Positions 23,161-34,800 of a stretch of DNA of 64,000 nucleotides are shown piece after piece (position 1 is the first letter of the stretch; each line of letters begins with the position of its first letter). The notes beneath the pieces are model-generated. The model made no database searches, was not told where the DNA came from, and was given only the letters and a program-made list of their open reading frames with translations. The stretch is taken from positions 7,192,001 to 7,256,000 of the forward strand of contig OY755178.1 in the NCBI GenBank assembly GCA_963576735.1, given 5' to 3'. Origin of the DNA: Bedellia somnulentella (taxonomy: Eukaryota > Arthropoda > Insecta > Lepidoptera > Bedelliidae). The translations under genes were made by a program, and so were the position numbers.

Positions 23161-23589
23161 CGGTAGCAAGTAAATAATTATTGTGACAAGCTAAGTAAGT
23201 CAAAGTTAGCTTATCGCACTTTAAGACACGTTTGGATTTTAATTAAACAAGCATGTCATTATTGTCATTTTATGACAGGGTGTACTTTTAAGAAATATTG
23301 TTTTGTTTTTTAGGCTATAATGATAAAAAATGGATAATCTTTGCTATTTTTTATCAACTACAAAATAGAAGGGTTACTATGCAAAATAATCAGCACAAAT
23401 ATTGTTTTCTTTTATAAAATTTTCAATCAATTGAACGAAGAAAAAAGACAATAGTCAATTGATACAAATATTCAAACCCGCCAGTAATTATGTTGGTACT
23501 TCTTCCGTCTAGTTTCTTCTTCTAGTTCTATTATACCAATCTAACAACTCGGATAGAAAAGTTCGTAATGTTCGACAACGATGTCTAAC

Positions 23590-24110
23590 AACACGTACTA
23601 CGGAAAAAGTGTCTGGATTGCTAGATGTGTGTATTTGAAAGGTGAAATAGTGTTGAATTACGCAATAATACTCGTAGTACTGTTGTGACTGGCGAGACTT
23701 ATGACTATCTTATCATAAAAAAAATTTGTGTCACACTCGCTACAATGTCAAACTAAAGTAATTAAAATATTTACCACGATTATGATTGTAGCAATTACTA
23801 GGCTAGCTACAAAGGTATCGTTCATAAAAAATCACCACGGAAACCCATTAGAACACCTTTGTCAGAATCCGCATCTTTGTTGCGTGCGAGTGCTGCAGCA
23901 AATGATTATGTGGATAAGAAGAGATAAGGACAAAATTATCTTTTATACTTTAAAGAGTAGACTTCCTGTAAACTTGAAAAAATATAGCACTTAGCTTGAA
24001 GTATTAAAATAAGTTAGAATAAAGTGTTTGTTTATATGTAAATTGGTGTCAAAAATTCCCACAAGTAGTTTTACGGGTTTGCGCACACGAAATGGTGTAA
24101 ATTTATATTT
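23590..24110. repeat. ~520-bp tandem duplicate, copy 1
   Basis: It shares GTTGAATTACGCAATA, TTGTGTCACACTCGCT, AGCTACAAAGGTATCGTTCAT, CTTTGTCAGAATCCGCATCT and CCCACAAGTAGTTTTACG, all in the same order, with the next copy. The 88-codon frame at 23728 is not conserved in copy 2, so it is not coding. Confidence 0.85.
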
Positions 24111-24117
24111 TAAAAAA

Positions 24118-24623
24118 GTGGCTGGATAGGCTAGGATAGGATAGGCGTGTTTGAAAGGTGGAATTGTGTTGAACTACGCAATATTGTTGTTTTTACTAGC
24201 GAGACTTACGACTACTTTATGATAAAAAATATTTGTGTCACACTCGCTGCATGGAATGTATAACAAAGGTTATTAAAATGTTTATCACGATATTAGGGCA
24301 CTTACTAGGACAGCGTATCAATGACAGCTACAAAGGTATCGTTCATCAAAAACAAACCTTTGTCAGAATCCGCATCTATGTTGCGTGCGAGCACTGCAGC
24401 CAATGATTATGTAGGTAAGAAGAGATAAGGACAAATAATATTCCTTAATTTGTAGAGTAGACTTATTGTAAGCTTGATAAAAGGTAGCACTTAACTTGAA
24501 ATATTAAAATAAGTTAGAAAAAAGCGTTTAATTATAATGTAAACTGGATGTAAATTGGATGTAAATTGGTGTCAAAATTCCCACAAGTTGTTTTACGTGT
24601 TTGCGCACACCTAATGGTGGAAA
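24118..24623. repeat. ~520-bp tandem duplicate, copy 2
   Basis: Direct repeat of 23590-24110 with substitutions and small indels. It also carries a short internal triplication of a GGATGTAAATT-like word near 24545-24570. Confidence 0.85.
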
Positions 24624-25282
24624 ATAGTAAAATAATTTACTGTAAATGTTAAAATAGTTTAGTAGTACTGCTTAAATTACAATGTTATTTTATTAAGGAT
24701 ATATTGCACAGATTATGTACGTATAGTTTGATAAATGTATATTTATATTCCATTTGTTTTTACAATGTAGTTAATAAATGAGTGTTCAGTGTAATCCGTG
24801 TTTTTTTTCATTGTCGAATTAAATTTTAGAATGATAAACAAGATTACCAAAATTTACTTGACTATTGGCTAGGTGCAAAGCGGGCGGAGGGACTCTACTA
24901 AACAATCACATCGCTCGCTACGGATAAAATTAACATTTTAGTTGCTGCTTGAGTTTTAAATCCATATTGCAGTAAATATTTTCTAATTGTTTTTGAGATA
25001 AATTTAATATGGTCCTAGTAAGATGTGTTATTTTGAATTGTAATAATATCAAAAAGAATGGCATCTGTAAAAGGTAAAAGTTTATGATTGTCGTACAAAA
25101 ATCCTGAATCCCAGTGTCAAACAAATCAATTTACGGGGATGTACGACGTGAAAGTTTGAATTTTGAAAATGAAACGGTTTTTTTCCGCAAAGTGGTAAAA
25201 TAATAATAATAATATAATAAATCATTTATTTTCAGAAAACAAGGTCCATATAATATTAGTAAACTTAGTCTATGTTAGTATT

Positions 25283-25690
25283 TTACAACTTGGTAGGCAG
25301 AGGCTTTGATTTCTGATGCGCAGCCCTGAAGCGCCGGAACACTATTCCCTCAGGCCAAAAATTCTCTCCTAGCAGAATTTTCTCGTGGACTGCGGGAACC
25401 TGGAGCCAGTAGGATTTGAAGCTAGTAGGCCTACTGGGCTCCAGATGTGAGATGTTGAGCACGGTTATGGGACCGAGGCTCGTCTGCTCAATGTGACGCA
25501 AGATATCATTGTGCGTCATCTGTGGAGCTACTCGTGATATATAAATATCCAGTACCGGTGTTGCAGCCTTCAAGGGGCACGAGGCTGCTGGGACGGTACC
25601 ACGCTTATTCCTGTTGTTAGCACGACGTTTGGGTTTTTTCCCAACCAGGGTAAATCCATCGTCGTCTCCAACAGTCTTCGGCGCTCAATA
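25283..25690 (-). pseudogene. ORF1-like C-terminal fragment of a non-LTR retrotransposon
   Basis: The frame is open on the minus strand from about 25690 (DDDGFTLVGKKPKRR, a basic linker) through TPVLDIYISRVAPQMTHNDI to NFWPEGIVFRRFRAAHQKSK and a stop at 25283. The I-Y-I-S-R-V start and the F-W-P-x-G-I-V-F-R-R-F-R-x end match the C-terminal nucleic-acid-binding module of insect LINE ORF1 proteins. On the same strand, downstream, a short 3' UTR ends in AATAAATGATTTATT and a (TTA)n run at 25200-25225. There is no RT ORF between, so the copy consists of ORF1 plus tail only. Confidence 0.65.
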
Positions 25691-25699
25691 TACAGTTTG

Positions 25700-26110
25700 T
25701 ATGAAATATTTCTCATTTCTGCACTTAGACACCTAAAATATGGTAAGGGGGCTCTTTTTATTTCATAAATGACCGATAAAAGCTGATTTCTTATAGGGTA
25801 AATTATTATAATAAAATAAAATAATAAGGGTAAGTTAATTCATTCCCAAAGACGGTTTAATTTGATTCTGAAGTTTATATTTCATTTTTCTCAGTTGTCC
25901 ACACAACAGTATGTAAATTAGTGGTTACGGTACTAAGGCTTGAACTACAATCCGGTAGGTAAGTAGGACAAAATCCTTGCCTGAAGGGGTAAAAGAGAGG
26001 GGTATGGTTAGATGTCGGCGACGTCCGTGGCCGAGAGAATAGGTGACCGGATCGAGAAGCTACTCTTTAGTGTATTATATAATATTAAATATACGACCGA
26101 CGAATATATA
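25700..26110. other. Spacer without recognised gene
   Basis: No feature is supported. The stretch at 25965-26095 (AAGGGGTAAAAGAGAGGGG, GATGTCGGCGACGTCCG) looks repeat-derived. Confidence 0.3.
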
Positions 26111-26366
26111 TGCCGTGTAGTGTCGGCTTAGAATAACTCTACCCCATTTCTACCCGTGGGTGATCGTAAGAGGCGACTAAGGGTATAGGGGCTTCTTAAG
26201 TGATTTTTGGGCGATGTGTTTGGAGACCCGTCACCAAAAACATTTATTTATTATTACCATCCTTTCCCCAATCAACTTCCAAAAGTGGCTAAGGAATTTC
26301 TCATTCCAAAGCTCTGGCTACCCCATTAAGGGATTTAAAGCCGTCAGCATATGTATGTATGTATGT
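26111..26366 (-). repeat. CTCACGGC-type repeat, nearly complete
   Basis: Runs from GCCGTGTAGTGTCGGCTTAG through CTACCCGTGGGTGATCGTAA to GCCGTCAGCATATGTATGTA. Minus orientation with a TATG tail. Confidence 0.85.
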
Positions 26367-26449
26367 AAATATACGAGTATAGTTGAGTTAGTATCTCATA
26401 ATACAAGTCTTACTTAGTTTTGGGCTAACTTGATCTGTGTATTGATGAA

Positions 26450-26960
26450 ATGGTTGTATATATTTATTATTTTTATCCCCCCATGGGGAAAGGTGGTACT
26501 CCCCGACAAAAGAACAGTCGGTCGACGTCAGGGGCTAAGATTCTAAGAACCAACGAACTCACCGGAGCCGTATCGAGCAGCACCGCATTTGTGCTGGAAC
26601 CGACACGCCACAGAAATCCAACCGCCTCAAGTTGATCACGAGACTGGTTGGATTTAACCCGTTCGCCGACAAAACAATGGAGATCACAAATGGGTCAAAA
26701 TATCTGTACCAAATGCACTTTAAATGTTAGTTTATACAATTTACATTAGATTAGTTTTTAATTCACTTCAATACATGCATATTTGAAGTATTTCCGATGC
26801 TGCGACTTTGACAAGTTCAACCCCGTTTGAAACCTCCAGATTTTGTGCGCTTTATAATCTGACGGCACAACCCGTTAACCGGTCGGTCATTACCACTGCG
26901 CGAAGTCGGTTCGTTGGGAATGGGAATCGAATGGTGCGATTGTATCTTTATTTATTCCTT
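26450..26960. other. GC-richer island with short frames, unassigned
   Basis: Contains CCCCCCATGGGGAAAGGTGG, GACGTCAGGGGC and a later GACGGCACAACCCGTTAACC segment. Its base composition stands out from its neighbours, suggesting a piece of a transposon (for example a LINE 5' region). The 61- and 62-codon frames here have no recognised homologue. Confidence 0.3.
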
Positions 26961-27304
26961 TTATATGCTTGTTTACTTATAATTATAACACAATAACATA
27001 AATAATAGGTTGACTTTAATTAAAATACATTAGAACGTGAAGTTCAGATGGAAGAAGGATTTATAAAAATTCAGTCGAATAATTTTCCAAGAACTTTGAT
27101 GGATTGAATTGCACAGTATTGCATGAAGAATCCTTTACGGCTGCGGAGAGGAATAAAGATAAAAAGGTGTGTATGACTACATCAGTGTTTTTCATCTCGT
27201 GACATAAACAGTTCTTAAGTTTAAGATAATTTAGAGTACACTCTGTTATTGCGCGCGATCATCAGTGTTGGTCAACGTTCGGATATTTATTCACATATTA
27301 AATG

Positions 27305-27670
27305 ACAACCGTGATAGCCCAGTGGGTAGAACACTCGTCTATCGTGCAAACGACTAGTGTTCAAATCCTGGGTCGGGCCTACACCAATTTGTCTTTTCTA
27401 AAGACATATGTGTGGTTAATTTATCATGGTTGTTAACGGTGATGGAAAACATCGTGAGGAAACCCACATGGCTGAGTTGTACTTAGTCATGTGACAGTGT
27501 ATTCGTACAAAACGGCGATAGGACTGCCCCCTATCACGTGAGTACACTGTCCATGCAAAACGTGGGTACTCTGAACACCAGGTGACAAAGTCACGTGATG
27601 TTCAGAAGTATTAGTACCTCTGCCAACCCCTTCGGGGATATTCGGCGTGAACGTTTATGTTATGTTATGT
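27305..27670 (+). mobile_element. tRNA-derived SINE, full length
   Basis: The head has an A-box-like GATAGCCCAGTGGGTAGA and B-box GTTCAAATCC. A body (CACATGGCTGAGTTGTAC, then TATCACGTGAGTACACTGTC) follows, ending CCCCTTCGGGGATATTCGGC and (TATGT)n. It is flanked by a 10-bp target duplication, ATATTAAATG, at 27295-27304 and 27671-27680. Nine copies of this family lie in the window. Confidence 0.9.
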
Positions 27671-27855
27671 ATATTAAATGTAAATACTAAGCAGAAGGAA
27701 TGACAAAAGTAGAGGCCCTCGGTCAACTTCGGTCTCCGATCATACATACCAAAGATGCCGCACTCCATACAAATTCATCGCACAAAAGTGGACCGCGACT
27801 ACAAAAAGTTAAAATTTATAATTGAAACAACTTTTGATTTTGCACTAAATACGAA

Positions 27856-27884
27856 TAACCTAACCTAACCTAACCTAACCTAAC
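27856..27884 (+). repeat. (TAACC)5.8 telomere-type tract
   Basis: Nearly six units of TAACC, the complement of the insect telomeric repeat TTAGG. It abuts the 5' end of the Penelope-like ORF fragment. Short interstitial tracts are common in insects, but the adjacency to a Penelope-like element is notable. Confidence 0.95.
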
Positions 27885-28454
27885 AGTAGGTTCCAACGTC
27901 ACCGCTCCTCCGATAAACCACCTACTGTTGAAAGACTCCCTGCAACTCTACCTTTTGTAAAGGGTGTAACAGACAAAATTAGTACTGTGTTACAGCGTGC
28001 TTCCATTAAGACCTACTTCAAGCCGCACCAAAAGATAAGTCAGTTTCTAAGACCTATCAAATGTCAGATCCCTTTAAAAGATGCAGGCGTTTACAAACTA
28101 GACTGTGAGTGTGGTCTTTCATACATCGGCCAAACAAAGCGTAGTGTAGCAACTCGCGTTAGAGAACATATTGCTGTTATGAAGAATAGGCGTCCTGGAA
28201 GATCTGCTTTGTGTGAACACACCTTCGATAAGCCAAACCACCACATGCGTTTTGACAAACCTACAATTCTAGCAAAAGAGAATCGATTGATACCTAGAAT
28301 GATACGCGAGTCTATTGAAATAAAGAAACATCCAAACTTCAATAGAGATGATGGTTGGCAATTACCACCTGCTTGGAACCCGATCATTAGCACAACCAAG
28401 CGAGGGAAGAACACTAGCAAGACTCCAGATAACATTAGCTCTTTTTGTACATAG
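27882..28454 (+). pseudogene. Penelope-like RT C-terminus with GIY-YIG endonuclease domain
   Basis: The open frame runs upstream of any ATG. It begins about 27882 (SRFQRHRSSDKPPTVERL), passes LPFVKGVTDKIS, which corresponds to the linker following the RT in Penelope-like elements, then reads AGVYKLDCECGLSYIGQTKR. That is the GIY-YIG nuclease core (G-V-Y, then Y-I-G) with the Cys pair C-E-C between the two motifs, as in this family. A conserved R-V-R-E-H helix follows, then a C/H-rich region and a stop at 28452. The nuclease nicks DNA for target-primed insertion. The RT is missing, so the copy is 5'-truncated and not autonomous. Confidence 0.85.
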
Positions 28455-28455
28455 C

Positions 28456-29021
28456 AAATATTAAACGCAAATGTAACTTAAAATTTTGTGAAGGTAGTTA
28501 GTATTAATAATTTTATAGTACTGTATAATGACAAATAACACCTCAGTCTTCCCGTGACCATGATAACTGAAAAGTTTTCGAAACGTCGGGCTTTAAAAAT
28601 AATGTAATAATACGCGATTAAAATATCCGAAAATCAAAAGTTGTTTCAATTATAATGTGCAATCGTGAAAATCTTAGAAAATACTAAGTTAAAATTTAAC
28701 TGTTTTTTTTATTACATCTAATAGGCCATAATGACTACATAAATAAACTTTACGAAAACATAAATAATAATTAGTCCTCTCTTACAAAATATATAAATTA
28801 CAACTATTCAAAATCTTACTTAAAAATAACATTATTTTTTTTGGTAAACACTTAGGCATATTTATTATTTCGTATTTAAAAAATAACTTATTCACTGGAA
28901 GGCACTCTAGACATTCGTATTTTTATTTATTTATTCAGTCGTTCAACATCTTTGTGGTTGGATTTCAAAATCGACGAGAGAAATAGCAGTCCCATGAAGA
29001 CTTTCAATTCAATTTCATCTA
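28456..29021. other. AT-rich spacer between Penelope-like element and mariner
   Basis: The first 200 bases are the element's 3' end. The rest shows no feature. Confidence 0.4.
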
Positions 29022-30318
29022 CCAGGCCACTCAGAAAGTATTGCGAAAAAAGGTTTTAATGTATGAAACACTGGCCGGTTGTAATGTATACTGAAAATAT
29101 GAGTCTTTATAAATAAAAAAAGGTACGTTCCAATTTAAAAATTTCCCTCTTTATTTTTTACGAGCTATTTTAAATTGTCGTGTCTTACTGAAAAATGAAT
29201 CTGAGCCGGGAACATTTTCGCGCTATGATTTTTTACGATTTCAAAAGTCGCTTAAAACCAGACGAATCATACGATTGACTTCAAATGGCGTTTATGGATG
29301 AAGGGCCTTCCAAGGCAACCGTGTATCGTTGGTATAACGAATTCAAGCGTGGTCGATTAACTTTGCGGGATAAAGAAAGAAGTGGTCGCCCTCTAACGGC
29401 TGTTACGGATGAAAACGTGGTGGAAGTGAAAAAATTAATTCATGACAATAGGCGAATAACGTATCTAGAGATTCAACACATAATGCAGATTGGATCGGGA
29501 AGCGTTCATGAGATTTTACACGAACATCTTCACGTGAGGAGGATAGTTTCACGCTGGGTGTCACACAACCTCACCGAGGTACAGAAACAGGCCCGGGTGG
29601 AATGGTGTCGTGATATGATTAATAAATTTGATGCTGGCTCGTCTCGGCGTGTTTACGACATCGTTACAGGTGATGAGTCCTGGATTTATCAATACTATCC
29701 AGAAACGAAGCGCCAGTCGACGGTTTGGGTATTTCAAAACGAAGCGACCCCTACCAAAGTGGAGAGATCTAGAAGCGGTGGGAAGATTTTGATCGCAAGT
29801 TTTTTCAATATGACTGGCTATTTGGTGTCAATTCCTTTACAAGATCAAAGAAGTATTAACGCAGACTGGTATACTGCTAAATGCTTGCCAGTCATTTTCT
29901 CAGTTGTGAGCAACAATCGACCAAACACAGGGCTCCGCGTGCTACTGCTTCACCACGACAACGCGCCCGCTCACACCGCGCTCAAAACAACGGACTTCCT
30001 GAACAGCACGCCGGTCAAACTCTTGGGTCACCCTCCTTACAGCCCTGACCTGGCACCGTGTGACTTCTTTTTATTCCCTAAAATAAAAAATCAACTCAAA
30101 GGGATACAATTTTCATCGCCGGAAGATGCACTGTCAGCGTTTCAGCGGGCTGTAAATGATGTGTCTGCGGCGGACTAGAAAGGTGTTTCGAAAACTGGTT
30201 TAGACGTATGAAACTTTGTATAGATGCTGGTGGAGAGTACTTTGAAAAGATTTAATAAAAACATTTTTATCCATAGAACATTTTTTTTTATTTCGCAAAA
30301 TTTTCTGAGTGTCCCACG
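29022..30318 (+). mobile_element. mariner (Tc1/mariner superfamily) transposon, 1.3 kb
   Basis: TA dinucleotides at 29020-29021 and 30319-30320 flank a 1,297-bp element, the normal mariner size. The terminal repeats share CACTCAGAAA then TTTGCG or ATTGCG: left 29028-29046, right 30292-30311 inverted. A single decayed transposase ORF fills the interior. Confidence 0.9.
29195..30255 (+). pseudogene. mariner transposase, inactivated
   Basis: Cut-and-paste transposase of the DD34D mariner type. The start at 29195 (MNLSREHFRAMIFYDF) is cut by TGA at 29276-29278. The frame then runs from 29285 to 30178. In that part there is the helix-turn-helix region (SKATVYRWYNEF), then WVSHNLTEVQK. The first catalytic Asp is in TGDESW (residue 130), the second in HHDNAPAHT (225), and the third in YSPDLAPCDFFLFP (260), giving 34 residues between the last two. 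At the end, a TAG at 30176-30178 stands where the family has Trp, and one base is missing soon after (GTGTTTCGAAAAC), so the last 25 residues are out of frame. The catalytic triad is intact, but the copy has two stops and a frameshift. Confidence 0.92.
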
Positions 30319-30639
30319 TATTTCTCTTGTATAACTGTGATTTATTTACCACTGTTAGCTTTGTCTTAAAAATCTTATTTTTTTTATGTTTGTATATTCG
30401 ATGATAAGACGTATAATATTGTCATTTAAACTTAAGTTCCCAGGATCTTACTGGAGAGAGGAAAAGGTTACAAGACTTACAATATTGTGAGCTCTTATGC
30501 TTGACAAAGGAGATGGCCGTTTAGACCACTTGAAACCATATTTTACTTCGTATAATCCGACCTGGGCCAGCAGAATATCTGATGATAATTTTTGATCAGA
30601 ATCAATTTCATTCTCACTATCTGACTCATTACATATTTG

Positions 30640-30895
30640 CTGTGTAGTGTCGGCTTAGAATAAAACTACCCCAGTTATTCCAGTGGGCGGTGACTTCCGG
30701 GAGGCGACTAACGGTATTGGAGTTTTTGAGGGATTTTAGGGCGATGCGGTTGGAGACCCATCACCAACAACCTTCATTCCACCATCTTTTCCCCACGCAA
30801 CTTCCAAAAGTGGCTGACGAATTTCTAATTCTTTAGCTCTGGCTACCCCTTCTAGGGATTAATAGCCATGAGTATTATGTATGTGTGTATGTATG
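30640..30895 (-). repeat. CTCACGGC-type repeat, nearly complete
   Basis: From GCTGTGTAGTGTCGGCTTAG through GGCGGTGACTTCCGGGAGGC to CATGAGTATTATGTATGTG, in minus orientation. Confidence 0.8.
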
Positions 30896-31731
30896 TAGTT
30901 GAAACACTGAGGCACACTACAGTATTTATTTGCTATTTTGTGTCACAAAACTACAAAAACTCTATGCGTACGTAAGCGTGCGCGACGAATGGCGGGGTTG
31001 TGACGTCACATCGCCACTTTCCCGCGCCAACCGCAATTAAATCCGCGGGGCAAAAACGCGCACTTTGAACCTATATATTTCAGCCACTTTTTAAGCAATG
31101 AAAAAAGTAAAAACACAGTTTTTCCCGTATTTTTTTGTAGAATTATTTGGCGTATAAAGTTAAAAACGTTTGTCAGGTCCATTGACGCGTACAACTGAAT
31201 AGGTTTTTTACTTTTCTAGAGTTAAAGAAAATAGATGAATCTTATGTCTCTTCCCATTATCCCTAATTTCATCCAAATCCGGTAGTAGGTTATTGACGAT
31301 ATTGTAAACGTTCAATCAAGCCAGCATGATCCAGACAAAAACATCTAATTCCAACTTGATTGATCGTGTCAATAATCTTCTAGATTTTTCTCTATGGTCA
31401 AATCTTACTGTCTCTTTCTTTTCTTCTCGTTTATATTTCTGGCTTGTCTATGAATTATATTGTGGATTGTGGAATACTTTCCTCGTGTGTGTTGCTTGAT
31501 TAGATCTAATAAAATTTCATATGACAACGACTTAATGCTGTTAGAAATATATTCTGACTCGCAACAAAACCTTTTTATAGCAAAAAGTTCCGTTAAATAG
31601 TGTCTAAGCCAAATAATTTAACGATAAGCAACAAGCTAATCATCTGCGTCTATCGCAATATGGCCGTCCTCTAATGATTCAATAGTTGGTCAGTGATTTT
31701 AATGTGATTACAATTTAAAACAAAGCTAACA
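30896..31731 (+). promoter_or_regulatory. Upstream region and probable 5' UTR of the CK1 gene
   Basis: No other gene is seen. A GC-richer segment at 30965-31060 contains TTGTGACGTCACATCGCC and CCCGCGCCAACCGC. This could be promoter DNA, or a repeat like that at 19755. The transcription start cannot be fixed. The start-codon context is CTAACAATGG at 31727-31736, close to the insect optimum. Confidence 0.3.
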
Positions 31732-31807
31732 ATGGAGCTTCGTGTCGGTAATAAATTCCGACTTGGCCGTAAAATTGGTTCAGGATCGTTCGGGGATATT
31801 TATCTTG
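31732..31807 (+). CDS. dco: CK1 exon 1
   Basis: Encodes residues 1-25 ([20 protein letters not shown]... to YL) plus one base. Donor [17 protein letters not shown] is the conserved start of CK1 delta/epsilon, which fixes the initiation codon. Confidence 0.9.
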
Positions 31808-34800
31808 GTAAGTATTTAATTGTCCATTTGTAAACAAAGAAATTATACCATTGTAGGTCAGCTGAGATGTTTATTAAGACATAAGTATTTGGTTCTTTTG
31901 TATTTTTTGTATACTTATCTAATACTTGTATATCTTGGCACGAAATAACTTACTCAAGGTTAACTTACAAAGGTGTAATTGATGGGGGTAAGTCAAGTTC
32001 AAACATTCGTGTATTAGGGTTGCCCACCCATTACTATTTGGGCAATAGTTCAGAATGGTTCCCCCTTATTTTACGGTTACATCTTTGAAATTACTATCCC
32101 ATAAAGGGTTGCATTCTGTATTTTTAAAATTTGACTGTATATTAACATCCATTATATTGAAAGAGAGCTCAAGGGGTATAGATTTTAAAAGGATATGCCC
32201 AAATGCCACTTCTGCTACATGGGGCTTACTTTCCTGAGTCTTACTTTATGTAATTTTGAAAATAAATATTATCTTTTAAAAACCTCACCTCACTCTTTTT
32301 TTATGTCCTGTTGGCTATGAACTTGTCTAAACATGTTTGGTTTGATAAAAATACTATAAAAAAATCAACTAGATTTGCTTGATAACTATATTCCAGTGTC
32401 AAATGTTAACACCTAATATAAAATTAGCTATTACCCTCACAAAATTGTTAAACCATAACCTTTGATCTGAGTGTATTTTAGCCTATTAATAACAGTTAAC
32501 ATAAACAAGAAGTACAGAAAATATGGCTTCTAATATGAAAAATGTGCTATGATTTTCCATTCAACTACTTATTGATCAGTTTTTATAAGTGTTAAAACTT
32601 CATCTTATATTTATGAGTACAATAATATATTCCGTGATACTGAATACGGACGAGAAGGAACTCAACATGTTTTTTCCAAGTTAATTCAATTTTATATAGA
32701 ACAGTAACTTTCAAGTGCATAATGATTTGTTTCCCAAAACTCTTTACAAAACTCATCAGGTTAATATTGTTAGTTATTGCTTTCTCACATGGCCTTAAAT
32801 AATTTACTATGCTAAACATGACATAATTATATTTGCCTGAACTAAGAGAATAAAAATCCGTACACATCATCCAGCAACATGTAGTGTACTTATGCTAAGA
32901 TAGTGTAAAAAATTGTGCTACATGCCCATTAATAAAATCTTATCAAAGAGCAACCAAACCACCTTACAGTTAGTCACTAATTCAGGAACCCCTATATTTA
33001 TGTAATGTGGAAAGTTTCTATGTCACATGTTGTTATATCTCTTCTCATATCTGTAGGGTATTACTTTTTAATAAGTTTATTCACTTTCAGGCACAAATAT
33101 TGGAACAAATGAAGAAGTGGCTATAAAATTAGAATGCATCAAAACAAGACATCCACAGTTGCACATAGAAAGCAAATTTTACAAGTTAATGCAAGGAGGA
33201 GGTAAGAAATTTTGAACATAAACTTCATTAAATGTTACAAATTTTATGGATATAAATTATTTGGCTTTTTTTCTGTCACTTAAAAAATATTGTTATCCAG
33301 CTAAAGTTTTTACACTTTGCATGTGTTTAATGGAATCTAAAGCAAATGCCTCTTAGTGTTTTTTTTTATTATTACCGATTGTGGCAGGGCTGATAAGCCA
33401 TATTGTATTGTTGGGTTTTGTTTATAAAACATAGCATATGAGAGAAATGTATCCAACACATCTAATAAAGTAACCCATAAAGTTGATGCAATATTTCTCC
33501 TTTCAATTAATCCTATTATATCGGTTTAATATTATAACATAAAATGTTAAGTATATAATTATATTTATATGCACAAAACCTGTTTCAGTTGGTATTCCGG
33601 CGATTAAATGGTGTGGTTCAGAAGGTGACTACAATGTCATGGTAATGGAACTATTGGGGCCATCCCTTGAAGATCTCTTTAATTTTTGTGCTCGCCGTTT
33701 CTCTCTTAAGACTGTGCTCCTGCTGGCTGACCAGATCATCACACGCATTGAAGACATTCATTACAGAAATTTCATTCATAGGTAAGTTTATTTGAGGTTA
33801 AATATTTGAAAGTATATTTTTCTTTCAACATTTCCTCCAAACATACTTACTTATTGTATTGATCGCTACAAGTTAGAGTATCAGAATTGCCTTAGCAACT
33901 TTTGGAAGTTGAGTAGAAAAACAGTAAAATAAAGTGTGGTTAGGATGGGTACCACCCACATCATCCAAGTCACTTAAAACCCAAAGTTGCCTCTTCGGCA
34001 CCTGTAGTTAGTGCTAGAGATTGCAATCCGGTATAATTTTCAATCTGGCCGGATTTCACCGGATTGGCTCCAATCCGGCCGGATCCGGTCGGATTTTAAA
34101 GTTACTTAGGGCCTAGTATTAGTGATTTTTAGTTTTGATAATAATACATACATACATACATATACTCACGCCATTAATTCCCATTGGGGTAGGCAGAGAC
34201 TATTGATCGCCACTTCGTACAATCCTGGTAAACCTCTCTTGCTTCGTTTACATCCATCAATCTTTTCATACATGCTCTTTTATTCTTCATACTTCGGACG
34301 CCAGCCTTTTTGAGCACACTCTCAATTTGGTCCAAGTGTGTTCTCCGTGGTCGTCCTCTACTAACATGATAATAATACATATAAAGAAAAATAAAATACG
34401 TATTTGTGGAAAATTAAATCATATTTATTTATTTCACTTTAAATTGTACTTTTCGGTACTATTTGTACTAAATGAAGTTATGAGACTATTCTTAATAATA
34501 AACATAACATAAACGTTCACGCCGAATATCCCCGAAGGGGTTGGCAGAGGTACTAATACTTCTGAACATCACGTGACTTTGCAGGCCTATCGCCGTTTTG
34601 TACACTGAACACACTGTCACATGACTAAGTACAACTCAGCCATGTGGGTTTCCTCACGATGTTTTCCCTCACCATTAACAACCATGATAAATTAACCACA
34701 CATGTCTATAGAAAAGACAAATTGGTGTAGGCCCGACCCAGGATTTGAACACTAGTCGTTTGCACGATAACCGAGTGTTCTACCCACTGGGCTATCACGG

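Larger units (their letters stand above)
27816..28655 (+). mobile_element. Penelope-like element fragment bounded by inverted repeats
   Basis: The GIY-YIG ORF is bracketed by a 26-bp perfect inverted repeat: 27816-27841 pairs with 28630-28655 (AAAATCAAAAGTTG...). Inside, the 3' untranslated part carries TTTTCGAAACGTCGG. Penelope-like elements often have inverted flanking repeats, which fits. The RT domain is absent, so the copy is 5'-truncated. Confidence 0.8.

Noticed and set aside
23728..23994. 88-codon frame in the tandem duplicate
   Set aside because: Not conserved in the second copy of the duplication, so not under coding constraint.
26450..26635. 61-codon frame MVVYIYYFYPPMGKGG...
   Set aside because: It lies in a GC-richer, repeat-like island. 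A LINE ORF1 start was considered, but nothing diagnostic is present.
27856..27884. True chromosome end
   Set aside because: Only about six units, with gene-bearing DNA on both sides; an interstitial tract.
28091..28435. 114-codon minus-strand frame
   Set aside because: It is the antisense shadow of the Penelope-like GIY-YIG frame, and nothing in it resembles a protein family.
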